Both the position numbers and the translations under genes were made by a program. Under the pieces are notes generated by a model that was not told the origin of the DNA, did not search any database, and saw nothing but the letters and a program-made list of their open reading frames with translations. 64,000 bases of DNA from Chromera velia (lineage: Eukaryota > Sar > Chromeraceae), in assembly GCA_018398765.1 (NCBI GenBank), contig JAHBMJ010004063.1, forward strand, positions 1 through 64,000, in the 5' to 3' direction. This document shows, in pieces, positions 1 through 10,800 of this stretch. The stretch's first letter is position 1, and each line of letters begins with the position of its first letter.

Positions 1-243
1 GGATGGGCGTCATTCAGACGGAGGGTGTTTGAGGAGTGTTCAGGATGGTACGGACACATAGAGGGAGACGCTCTGGCGGCCAGACATGCAGGAATCACCA
101 GAAGGCAGCGGGCGATCGAGAGACTAACAAAAGAATATGAGGAGACAATTAATAACTTAGAGACGACCGAAGGAGCGTTAGGGTGGGGAAGGAGGGAGCC
201 GCAGAAGAAGATTGATAAAGCAAACAAAAAGAGTGAGGAAGCC
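1..243 (+). pseudogene. C-terminal end of an unrecognised ORF, possibly a retroelement
   Basis: A frame is open from base 1 to a TAA at 244-246, so the ORF enters from outside the window. The visible part starts GWASFRRRVFEECSGWYGHI and ends in a lysine- and glutamate-rich tail. I do not recognise the family. It is followed by a GC-rich stretch with a GGGCGGGG/CCCCGCCC inverted pair (about 367-411), then a (TCAA)n run at about 464-492. ORF end, short 3' region and simple-repeat tail is the layout of a non-LTR retroelement 3' end, but that is inference. It could also be the last exon of an ordinary gene. Confidence 0.25.
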
Positions 244-893
244 TAAATCACATGCCGTTTCAGATCGATTTTCAGGCCGGAAAGCCAACGCGGATCCAGA
301 GCCGTGGCTCGAACAACGAACAATCATGCAGCAGCGGCCAGGGCAGCAAACTCTGGCGGGCCCCGAGGGCGGGGTCTGATACCTCAGTTTAGGCTGGGGA
401 ACGCCCCGCCCTGCTAGCTTTGGCGACAGATAGACATAGCGGGAAGGCCCTAGGGCGGAACATATCAATCAATCAATCAATCAATCAATCAATTGAATTC
501 AATAATTCAATTGAATTGAATTTATTATTTAATTAACGACTAATTTAGCTGCTAATAGATTGCAAATCATGCAAAGTAAACTTTACAGTCAACTCAAAGC
601 TGCTTTTTATAGATCAATCAATCAAATCAATCAATAGAACCTAAACATATATTCAACAATTTTTCCTTGATTTTGCTTAATTTTACTACTAAATTTTTTA
701 AAAAAACGTTGATTAATTGAAGAATCTAGGTTTTTGTTACTTTGAATCTATGATTCGATCATAAACTGATTGATTGATTGATTGTTTGCATGATTGATTG
801 ATTGATTTGTTCCGCTGTCAAGCAGGGTGACAAGGTCAGCTAGTTTCTAAGTATTTTTATGAGTATTTGCTAGAACATTTGCGAGAGCATTTG
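244..893. repeat. AT-rich spacer with inverted simple repeats
   Basis: No coding signal is seen. (TCAA)n runs at about 464-492 and 611-637 face (TTGA)n runs at about 766-807 in opposite orientation, with 50-80 percent AT sequence between them. The arrangement could fold into a long hairpin or be a small inverted-repeat element. The methyltransferase stop codon lies just to the right at 894-896, so the rightmost part is also its 3' flank. Confidence 0.5.
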
Positions 894-1680
894 TTAGTTG
901 GCCTCACTCATGGCCTCGGTGCCCACAGGTTCAAAAAGGATGAAATAATTTTCCCGCATATTTGCAATCTCCAATTCTTCTTTCAGACGGAAACCACAGG
1001 AAATCACCTGCAAGTATGTGCGGTTGTTCATTTTCAGTATTCAGGATTGAACAGACAGGGAAAGTTCGGCGTCGGACTCCGGATAGTCATACGAAGTGCG
1101 CGACAGGCAGGAAGTCGAGAGAGCCAGGCTTCATTCAGAGCAGGAATTAAGAACGTAGGATGCATGTAGAAAAAGAGAAGAAGAATCCGCGTGGGCGCAA
1201 GAGAGAACCGAAGAGCATCGGCTCGCTTAAACACACTAAGATAGACACTAAAAACAATCGAAGCGCTTAAAATTATTTATTTGAAACGAGCTACGGCACA
1301 GAAGACTTCCAGAAAGGAAAGGAAGTGCAATACCCCACACAGAAAGGGATCGAGTTAATTGCGTGCGTGACGATGGTCTGTCTGTTCTGTCTGTCTGTCT
1401 GTCTGTCTGTCTGCTGGTTTTAAAGAGACTGTTCGTTTGCTTCGAAGTCAGCTATCCACCAGAAACATTGAAAAAGGACATGCCAGCAGAGCAGAGACAG
1501 AGAAAGAATGAAACCAAAAGAACCAAACCAAGCGGTACCAGAGGGGGCCGAGCTAACCGACCTCTTCTGTGAACTCTTCTTTTCCAGCCCGGACATGTTC
1601 GAGGACCCACTCGGGGGGGTGGGACCAGATCTTTGCGGGGTCCCTGTGAAAGTCCACAAACGCCAGCAGACCTGATTCCA

Positions 1681-1721
<41 letters not shown>

Positions 1722-2107
1722 TCAGGGAGGGAGGCATCAACATGTTGACGACAAAGGTTGCAGTGGGTCGTCTTTTGTGATCGCATGAACCAAAAAAAGA
1801 GACCGAGCCAGACAGAGGAGGGTGACAGAGAGAAAGCACAGCGGGGAGTGTTCCTTCCCTTCCCTTCCCTTTCCCTTCCTTTCCGTTCCTTTGCCTTCCT
1901 TTCCCTTCCCTTCCCCTCGATTCCCTCAATTGACATCTTCTTTGCTCCCTTCAGAATTTGTTTAAAAGAATTGCTCAAACCAAATCGCCAACTCCGCCAC
2001 TCAACCACATGTCATGCCGGACTATGCAGATCGCTCCCCTTTTCCGAAAGACGTATGATATGCATCAGCAACTTCCACAACTTAGTCTACACACACACAC
2101 ACATACA

Positions 2108-2155
<48 letters not shown>

Positions 2156-3983
2156 AAAACCTGCATGTGATTCATTTCGATCGTCTGTATCATCTGCTCA
2201 CCCGGACCCTTCCCTTTCTCTGCCACCCCCAGAAGGGCCCGGCGAATTGACGCCATTTGCGCTTTCGGGAACTCAAAGTGATGGTACACGTCGCAGAGAA
2301 GAACCAAGTCGGCCTGCATGCGCGCATTCGAGGAAAACCGAATAAGTGTACAAACATGCTTTGTTTCGCAAAGGCGGACACCCAAAGTAAACTCACAGAT
2401 GCAGAAGGGAAAGAGAACGAACGACTGTTGCATAAGGCATCTCAAACAAAGCCTCTGAGAAGAAACCGCAGTCAGTGAGTAGACCGAGCAAGGGGAGAAC
2501 GAGCCGAACGCCAACAGTCAGTGAGTAGACCGAGCAAGGGGAGAACGAGCCGAACGCCAACCGACGCTATGAATCCTTCTTTCAGCATGACTTTCGAGTT
2601 TACGTATCAGGATGTTTCAGATTGAATTTGCAATGCCTGCCCGATTCTCTGCATGTCAATTTGACCAACGAAAGCGCCAACCGACCGACCGACTGACCGC
2701 AAGATCCGAAGGAATACCAGTTTCCGTTTCAGAGCTCTGAATGAAGTCAATCGGTGCCAGCGGTTTGCCGTCCCCTCTCGTCTCTTTATCCTTTTGCCGG
2801 AGGATCTTCAGAAACCCCTCGCTCAATTCAGTTCCAACCACACGACCTGAGCGAAGCACACGTCCAGCACAATGTCAGACGCACAGGCACATGCACATAC
2901 ACAGACATCAGCAGGCAGAGAGAAAGAGAGAAAGACAAAGGGAAATAAATGCCTTTGAAGCTCCTTCACATTTCTTCACATCCCGTCCACAAAATGGATC
3001 GGTGGAGAGGCGTTCCGATTCTCCCATGGTCGCTTTCTCGGGCGGCTCTTCAGACTGCAAGATGTGATGAAAAGATGCCGCATCTTATGAGTGAAGTGAG
3101 AGCTCTGATGGACTCACCGGAGGGCCCCACTTTCTCTGCAAAGAAGAAAGTCCACAGGCCTGTACCCGCACCCACGTCGACTGCCTGAATGACACAACAC
3201 ACACATCAATCATGGAAGGAACAAACGAAGGAACTAAATTCAACCTCAATGACGGACAGATCGTTCCAATTTTGCGAGTCGACACTCTGAAGAAACACAT
3301 CAGGCGGAAGGAAACCGAGAGCGAGTCTTCGTGACTCCCAATTCGATTCTTTTTTTTCCCTTCGTTTTGCCGCTGAGTTATTCATCCGATTCGACCATCT
3401 TGAAGAAAGGGCATTGACACATTTAGCGGAAGGCCCTGCAGCCCCTCACCCAACAACTTGAAGCGACCGGAGACGATCTGAGTGCCGTCCCACTCACCCT
3501 AACAGAACCAGCGCCGCATGATCACCACCATCCAAACTCCCACGAGGCTTGCAGGGATCTGACAGAAAGAAAAAGTTTCTCGATCGGTCAGAAACTTGGT
3601 GGAAGCTTCCTTGTGATACAAGGCAGAGGACGCTTCGTGGCTGGACCGTAAGAAGGAAGAAAAGGGACCAGGAGGAGGGCGGAGGAGGAGGATAGGCGAA
3701 AAAACAAAGGAGGTGAGAAAGAAGGAAGCAAGCCCTCCCCCACTTACACTAACTCTTCCACTGATCGACTCACTGTCATTCCAGGATCCAATTTTCCTGT
3801 TTTCACAAGTGCGTCTGCAAGGTTCTCCCAGCATTTCGCTATGTCTCTCGTTTCTGGATTTTCAAATTTGCCGGACCCTGCAGAAGAGACGAGAAAGCTT
3901 ACAAGGCAAGGGAGCGAAGCGGGGGGCAGCACAGTGAAAAGAGGGTAGGAAAAGGAGACACATATTTTGCCGTGCGGGTCCAT
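894..3983 (-). CDS. Class I SAM-dependent methyltransferase, 7 exons, 225 aa
   Basis: Exons on the minus strand, in order: 3983-3962, 3877-3774, 3184-3118, 2846-2698, 2313-2202, 1671-1562 and 1007-894. All six junctions are GT-AG and keep phase, giving 226 codons with the stop. The product has the Rossmann methyltransferase series: SAM-binding VDVGAGTG at residues 44-51; the acidic end of strand 2 in GTELSEGF (E71); strand 4 as LVLLCDVYHHFE (119-128); strand 5 as FVDFHRDP (156-163); and a late ENYFILFEP (207-215). Short UbiE-type methyltransferases of this kind end the same way. The start at 3983 begins MDPHGK; no signal peptide or membrane segment is seen, so it is probably soluble. The acceptor substrate cannot be read from the sequence. 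The third exon is only 67 bp, and the introns carry CTTCC, CAGG and CA/GA microsatellites that hide the gene in six-frame views. It diverges from the C2CD3-like gene. Confidence 0.85.
1374..2155. repeat. Microsatellite cluster in methyltransferase introns
   Basis: The cluster holds (TCTG)n at about 1378-1412, (CAGG)n at about 1682-1720, a CTTCC-type pyrimidine run at about 1852-1915, and (CA)n followed by (GA)n at about 2091-2153. All lie in introns of the minus-strand methyltransferase gene. They create spurious repetitive ORFs on both strands. Confidence 0.95.
2470..2561. repeat. 46-bp unit duplicated in tandem
   Basis: Two adjacent copies of the same 46-bp unit (2470-2515 and 2516-2561) are identical by eye. 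They lie inside the methyltransferase intron between its exons at 2698-2846 and 2202-2313. The lack of divergence points to a recent duplication. Confidence 0.9.
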
Positions 3984-5389
3984 TCGTTTGGAAAGAGGGC
4001 CCTTGCGGGGCAAGAAGAAAAAACCTGCATAACCCGTTATTTGCATCAGGGGTGAACGGATCTCACTTTTCTTTCTCTGAACTTGCACCGTTCCCCTCTT
4101 GTGTCTGGACTAACTGACCCTGTCCGTATTCTTTCACGAGGAAATCTGCAGGCAAACAAAAAGGGCGAGTAGAGGAGGGGGGGGCAGCTTGTCATCCGCT
4201 CACGTGTGCAAAGCGGCGCGGGAGACGGCGTGGAAGGAAGGCTGAAGGACCCGCATCATCCTTTTTGAAGTTCGCATTCAAACCAACCCGCATCATCCTT
4301 TTTGAAGTTCGCATTCAAACCATTTGGGTAGTGCGTTTTGCTGAATTCTGGCGCAAAGGAAGCCATTGTGTGAGAAGCAGAACCAGGAGTGCGGATCGAT
4401 ATCGATATGACTTCACTGAAGCATGCACCCGGGTGGACACTCAAAAAGGAGACGGCTGCGAGTTGATTCCGAATTCGATTGACGGAGAACTAAAGGAGCC
4501 CACTGAAGAGCCAGGAGACGGAGTGCTCCTCTCTTTTTGATATTACAGCTTACGCAACGAAGAACGTTCCATTTCAAAAACCCGAAAGTTGTGCCACTCT
4601 GTGCGGCAACGTACAAGTTAAGTGAGCTTGATGAGGAGCTTGGTGGAAGTTGGAAGTCTGGTGCACGACACGATCACAATATACGAGTTTTGTGAATTTA
4701 GCTCGGCAAGGTCACCTTCCGCGTGCATGCATCCGTGGCGGCGCGCTGCATGCATGCACCCGCGGCTGATCGATCGATCGATCGCGCGCGATCGACGTAT
4801 ACGTGCGCGGTTGTGTGCGGCGCCGCGGGCCGGTGCCGTGCACGTTGACAGCTGAATCTTATAACCCTGCACATCCCTGCACACACCCCTGCACCGTCGC
4901 TGTGTCAGTCTGATGTTGCAATGATTGTTGATGATTGTTGTTGCACGCAGTAGCAGAATGTATTAACAGCAGATGCCCCGCAAGCAGCGATCCCTTACTT
5001 AGTATAAGGTGTTCTTTGCAGAAGTTTGTTTGCGTGTCTCTTTGTCTGTGCATCGCATCTTGTCCATCCTGCGAGCCAAATCATGGCTCAAATGGTACAT
5101 TCATTCGAGGAGAAGAAGGCCTTGGATTGCTTGTGACACACTCTGTGATCTGGCTGTCTGTGTGTCACGTGGTTTGACGAAGTCGACAGGAGCTATCCAG
5201 TAATTGTCACCTTTGAAGGCTCTCGTCTCTGGATTCGACAATATTCAGGTGAAAGCGGATTCGTTCATCTCACAGGCCTCTCTGTTTTGTTGGAGAGGAC
5301 TCCAGTAGACTACGGTCGACTTCTTCAAGGACTCCTTGATCGATCGCCTTCGCGCACTCCAAAAAGGCAGGCAGATCGATCAACGGGAA
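3984..5389. promoter_or_regulatory. Divergent intergenic region between methyltransferase and C2CD3-like gene
   Basis: Both flanking start codons point outward (3983 on minus, 5390 on plus), so this 1.4 kb must hold both 5' leaders and promoters. Visible structure: a 37-bp perfect tandem duplication at 4249-4322, and at about 4727-4805 a dense set of palindromes (TGCATGCA, CGATCGATCGATCG, GCGCGCGATCG). No TATA box or other core promoter element can be assigned. The ORFs here do not resemble proteins I know. Confidence 0.5.
4249..4322. repeat. 37-bp perfect tandem duplication
   Basis: Copies at 4249-4285 and 4286-4322 are identical by eye. Each contains CATCATCCTTTTTGAAG. They lie 270-340 bp upstream of the methyltransferase start. 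Confidence 0.9.
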
Positions 5390-5957
5390 ATGACGGCCCT
5401 GTCTTCCCTTTCATTGCCGCCTGAAGTGAAAGGCGACATTCATGGTTTTTGTGAACTTTCTGTCTTGAGTCTGAGGATTCAGGGCGATGAGGTAGTTGCG
5501 GGAGATCACCTAGTGGCCAAGTGCTTCCCTGTCTGGTGGGGGGACTCTTCGGACACTTCGGATACATTAGTGTGCGTCCTGCAGTAAGATCCATGCTACC
5601 TTTTCCGCGTTCTCCCCTTCTCAAAAGTGTGGCTGCTCCAGAAGAATTATCCTCAACTGTTCCTCTTCCTCCTCGGCACGTAGTCCGTCTCCTGCTAGTT
5701 GCCTAACTTCCCGTCCGTCTCCGCCTGCCTCTCTGGCTGCGCGTGTTTCAGACGACAGGTTTCGACTCAGTTCCTGTTTTGCCTGTTTTTTGCTCCTCTT
5801 TCTTCCTCGTTCGCTCCCTCGCTCCCCCTCACCGTCTTTGTTCCCCCCCCCGCGTTCTTGGCCGTCTATTTCTCAATCCTCAAACAGCGCTGGACTCGAA
5901 GTGAAACCGTGCCGCACCTCCCGACACACGCATTACCTTTGTCTGCTCTGCTCTCTT

Positions 5958-6001
<44 letters not shown>

Positions 6002-7775
6002 CCCACCGAGTATCAATCAGTGTCAGTGTGGCCGTCTGTCTATGATACACAGCCTCTCCAATTGACTGCCCAACTCCCCCATTCCCCCATGCACCCATGC
6101 AGGCCCGCGGATACGGTGGGAGTCCTGGGAGCTCCTTCGAGTGTCCTCTATCACGTCTGCTCCCCCCCTGAGAAGTTTGGTCTCTACCTGACGGAGATGG
6201 GACACCTCCACCTCCTAGTCGTTTTTGGAGAAGGGAGTGCTCATTCTTCCTCAGTTGCTCAAGAGCTCTTCAGTGCTACTGCGTCAATTCCCGTGGCACA
6301 AATTTCCTCTGAACGCGCGGCAGGGTCGAGAGACGCCCCGCCACTCCAGATGACAGCGTGAGTAATGCATGCTGTTTTGCCCCCCCCTTTGTTTTCAAAA
6401 GAACAGCAGAAGTAAGAACAAATATTGCACGGCCAGTGGGTTTTCCTCCTCCTCTACAGACGCCAGTACATCCCCATTTAAACCCTCTGCTGCAGTTCCA
6501 TGCAAAAAGTTCTGTTCCGCACGCGAGCGGTCTGCCCTCTGAATGGTCTCTCTGGTGTACTCACCTCAAATCGCGGTCCTGATTTCCTTGCTTCCTTTCT
6601 ACCTGTCTCCGTTGTCTCCTCTGCATGCCCGTGCAGGACCATGCCCCTCATGCCGGCTGTCAATTCGTCTGGAACTCCTGAAGGGGACTCGTCCGAGCTT
6701 CCTTTCTCTTCCCCTGTTGGCACCATGACGGCCTCCCTCCGGGTGGCCTGGCTTCCCTCCGCGATTCCTGTCAGCCGCTCTTCAGACGCTCTCAGAGCTG
6801 CAGAGTCCCTTCTGTCTCTCTCTCCAGTCTCGTTTTCCCACCCAGCGGCCAACTCCGGTCTTCCCCCTGGTGCAGGAGGAGGTCAGGCTCTCGCTCTTCC
6901 TTTCGAGAGCCCCCCCTTGATGTCCACCTCTACACGCATGGCCATAGATGAGCATTCTCAACTCACACTTGGCGGAGGGGCACAAAGAGGGGGACTGTTG
7001 ATTCAAACGGATTCAAGCACTGCAGATGTAGTGCAGCAGAACAACAAATCTTCCCGGAAGGGAGGAGGAGCTTTGCAGGCAGGACGAACGCAGAAGGGAG
7101 GAGGAGTACGGCCGAAAGAAGTGAGAGAGAAAGAAAAGAGATCAGATTTTCGCACCAGAATTTCCTCAACAGCACCGCGCGAGAAGGAGAAAAGCCAAAA
7201 CTTCACAATTCCAGAGTCCAAGACTGTGCCTCCTGTCTATTCTGAAGGCAGGCCTACCTCCACCCTTGTTGACACCATCCCCCTGGCAAACACCGATATT
7301 GCACCCGCCATCTCTGGACCTCTGGGCCAACCTGTCTACCACAACAGCACCAGCTTGCCTCTCGCAGCTACCCTGCCCCCCAAACCCGCCAACGAGTCTT
7401 GGGCGGACAGCCGCCCAGCAGCTGCTGTAGTGAATCCATGGAGCACCAATCATGGGGGTCCTTCAACTTTTTCGACTGCACGCGAGGAGGGAAGTGAAGA
7501 ACCGGACAGGCTCCGTGTCGTACTCCGAGCTTTGATTGAAAGAGGTAGGTGAGCGCATAGGGTCGCGTGCCGGTGTCCCCGTTTGGTTGGGCTGGATGAA
7601 GAGCCCCGTTGCGCCTCGATCTGTTGGTCTGTCTGTCCTTCCGTCTACACTTTTCAGGCCCCTTGCCCACATTGCTTTAGTTACCGCGCCGTTCTTTTGC
7701 GTCTTGTTCTTTCTTCCGTTCTTTTGCGTCTTGTTCTTTCTTTCTTTCTTTCCTTCCTTCCTTCCTTCCTTCCTT

Positions 7776-7814
<39 letters not shown>

Positions 7815-10800
7815 CAATTGGTACGATTCCCTTCCATTCTGATCCGTGCGTTTATTATCTTCCGTTTGCTCAGGAAAGAGGCTGAGAGACTCTCTGCCTG
7901 ACGCCGCTACAGCTCCTTCTGCTCTGGCACCCATAGGCACTGGCGTGCTTGGGGAGGTGGTTGTGCACCCTGCAGCAGGGACCTGGGGGGCCCCTTCTGC
8001 AGACGCCCCCCCTGCTGTCTCGTTTGGGGGGGCTCCATCTCCTTGTCCTCCTCCTCCAGCTGGGGGGGGATCCTCGTCGACCTTTCCTGTCCGTCCATCC
8101 CGCCCGAACGAGATGGTTGATACAAGGTCGATCATTAGAACGGGGAGGGATGGAGAGAAAGGAAAGGAAACCGTCCCGCTACTCGAGGGCCAAATTGTTG
8201 GGGGCACTCACGATGCTGGACAGAAGCAAACGGCAGGACTGGAAAGGGGTAACGGTGTGGCTTTCCAGGGGAGGGGAGGGGGGACCGTGCGGAAAGCGTC
8301 CGTGTCTCCTCCGACGCGAGAGAGTCGGAGCGTGCGAAGTCGGGTCGCCATGGACTCCGAAGGATGCGGAGAGAGAGGGAGGCCAGCTCCGATGGGAGGG
8401 GGTGCACTCGGACTGCCGGTAGGGGTGGAAAAAGGGAAGGGGGGAAAGTCCTTTTCTGCTCCTGCTGCAGGGATGCACTTGGGGGCGCTTGAGAACTCTG
8501 GAGAGGGGGGGGGTTCGCATCAAGAGCTGTCGATTCGCGTTGAGAACATTCGAATGACCAACAGGGGAGCTCATGTAAGTCCGTGAGTTGATGTAGTAAA
8601 TGGGTCTACAGAAGACAGGATGGATGGTAGTGGACGTATTTATTCACAGTCATGCTGTGTATGACTTTACATCCCGACGTTTTCATGGAACGTATGACGG
8701 CAGCACTGTTTGGTGTTGCCTGACGTTTCTTCCGTTTTTGTTGCATTTTCTTCCTTCCTTTGTGCACTGTCTGCATCCCCCCCTCCTTTCCTTTACCTTC
8801 CTTCCTTTCCCTCGAATAAATCGATCATGCAATCGATGGATGGATGCAGATTCTCAGGGATTTCTGCGACTTCGCCCTGACTGCCGAGATTCCGGTGCCT
8901 AGTTCTACAACACCCGCTGCGGGGTCGCCCGAGCGGACGGGGACAGGGCGGAAGGGAGAGAGACGACAGACGCCGCTTGAACAGCAGCTGCGCAAGAGAG
9001 CGGACTCCCAGCAGCAGCATGTCTCGAGAGATACAGTCAACGTCGCTTGCAGGACCGTGGCAGGGGGGACCCTCATTTTTCGCAGCGTGTCGCGTCATCC
9101 CTTTCGCCTCACTCCCGCAGTGCTTCCAACTCTGACGGCTGTGCCTTTGCGTTTTTCTCTGCTGGCGTCTCGAAAGAACAGAAAGGAGAGGGAGAGGGAC
9201 AAACGCGTCGAGGTGGCCTCGGGCACTCTAGCGTGGCAGGGGGTTCTCTTTGAAAAGGAGTCAGTTAGTGATAGATAGTCGGCCACCATTCTTGTGTATG
9301 ACTGCTGTTACTATGCGCACCATTTTTCTGTAACTTGTTTTCCCTGCCAAGGAGTGTGGAAATCTACTGCCTTTCAAATTGTGTCTTTCTTGTCTTGGTA
9401 CAGAGATCCTCGAATGAATTTCTCCCCGCAATTGTTTCTTTCTATGTGCATTGCTCCTCCTCAATTCGTGCTTCTTTGTTTCTTTGTTGTGTCTCTTGCT
9501 TTTCCTGTCTGACTTGTGCCCGACTTCTGAATTCAAAGGAAAGAAAGTGGACTGTACTGAACAACGCTCTTCATCTGGGCTGTGGCTGTGCTGTCACAAT
9601 CTGAGTCGGCAGGCACTCTCTGCATGCATGCATGCATGCCCTTTCTCTTCTTTTCCCACCTCCTTCATTCATGACTTTCCTTCCTGGCTGCGGACACACC
9701 TTCTGATAAGACCGGTTGTATGGCATCCCCTGTGCAACCCCAGAAAGAAGATATGCAGCGTAAGACTGCAGTGAAGGGAAGGGCGGATGTTTGATGGTTG
9801 TTGAACACCATTTTCCTTGCGATTTTGATTTTGCCATTTCTGAAGGCGCACGCTCCGCGAAGCCGTCGAACTTCTGGGGCCCTGGGAAAGCATCTCTGAA
9901 AGGTCCCGGGAGAGAGAGGGCGCAGAGGGATTGAAAGGGCCTCAGGGTCGAGTAGGGTTCGGTAGCGGTGCGGTGTCGAAACGCGTTTCTGGGGAAGGCG
10001 AAGGATCGAGTAAGAGGGGGCATCAGGCCAAAAGGGGTTTAGTTGGGTCTTTGTCGGTGTCTCTGTCGCTCTCGGCCTCTCCCAAATTGAGTGATCCTCA
10101 GCTGAGGGAAAGTATCCTGGAAAGCCAAAAAGACAAACCGAAGAGGGGGCGGGAAATTGGAACAGCAGAAGACAGGGTAGAGGTAGAGACTTTTGCAGTT
10201 CCTTTGATCACGAATGGGTTTATCAGACGCGACAAAAGCGACAGACCAGAAGACAGCACAAGCAGACTGGAACCTCAGCACACTACCGCCTTCTTTGTGC
10301 GTTCCAGTTTGTTTTCCGACAGTCTACCCCTGCCCTTGGACACTAGGGTCAACCCCCACGATGAAAAGTTGATAATCGGGAAGGGCACATTGGGGGCACC
10401 CAGCGGGCGTCCCTGGTTGCTTAAGAAGGGTTTGTGTGGATGGGAGGACGCGGAGGGTCTCGGAGTCGTGAGTGCAGTGACCCTAGAGATCTGGGAGGGT
10501 TTGCCAGATGCGCCGGGGGGGTCACTTCTGGGAGAGGGGGTTCTTGAATTGCCCCCTCCACTTCCACTGCATGATGAGACTTTGTCTCTTGAAGACACCA
10601 CTCCTCCTGTGCACCTGGGAGAGGAACAGGAGATTGTGCTGAAAAGGGTCGGGGAGGTCTCGGGAGGCATCACCGTCCAATGGCGAGCAGGTAGCGAGGC
10701 TGCTCTGAGCTCCCTCTTGCCGGGTAGGGAGTCTACTGAGACGAGAAAAGAGGTACAGGGAGAGGGACCTAGCACTGTGGGGAGGAATCAGCATGAAGAC

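Noticed and set aside
1420-2170. Long repetitive ORFs on both strands near the (CAGG)n and CTTCC tracts
   Set aside because: They are translations of simple repeats in introns of the methyltransferase gene. Only the short exon pieces carry conserved motifs.
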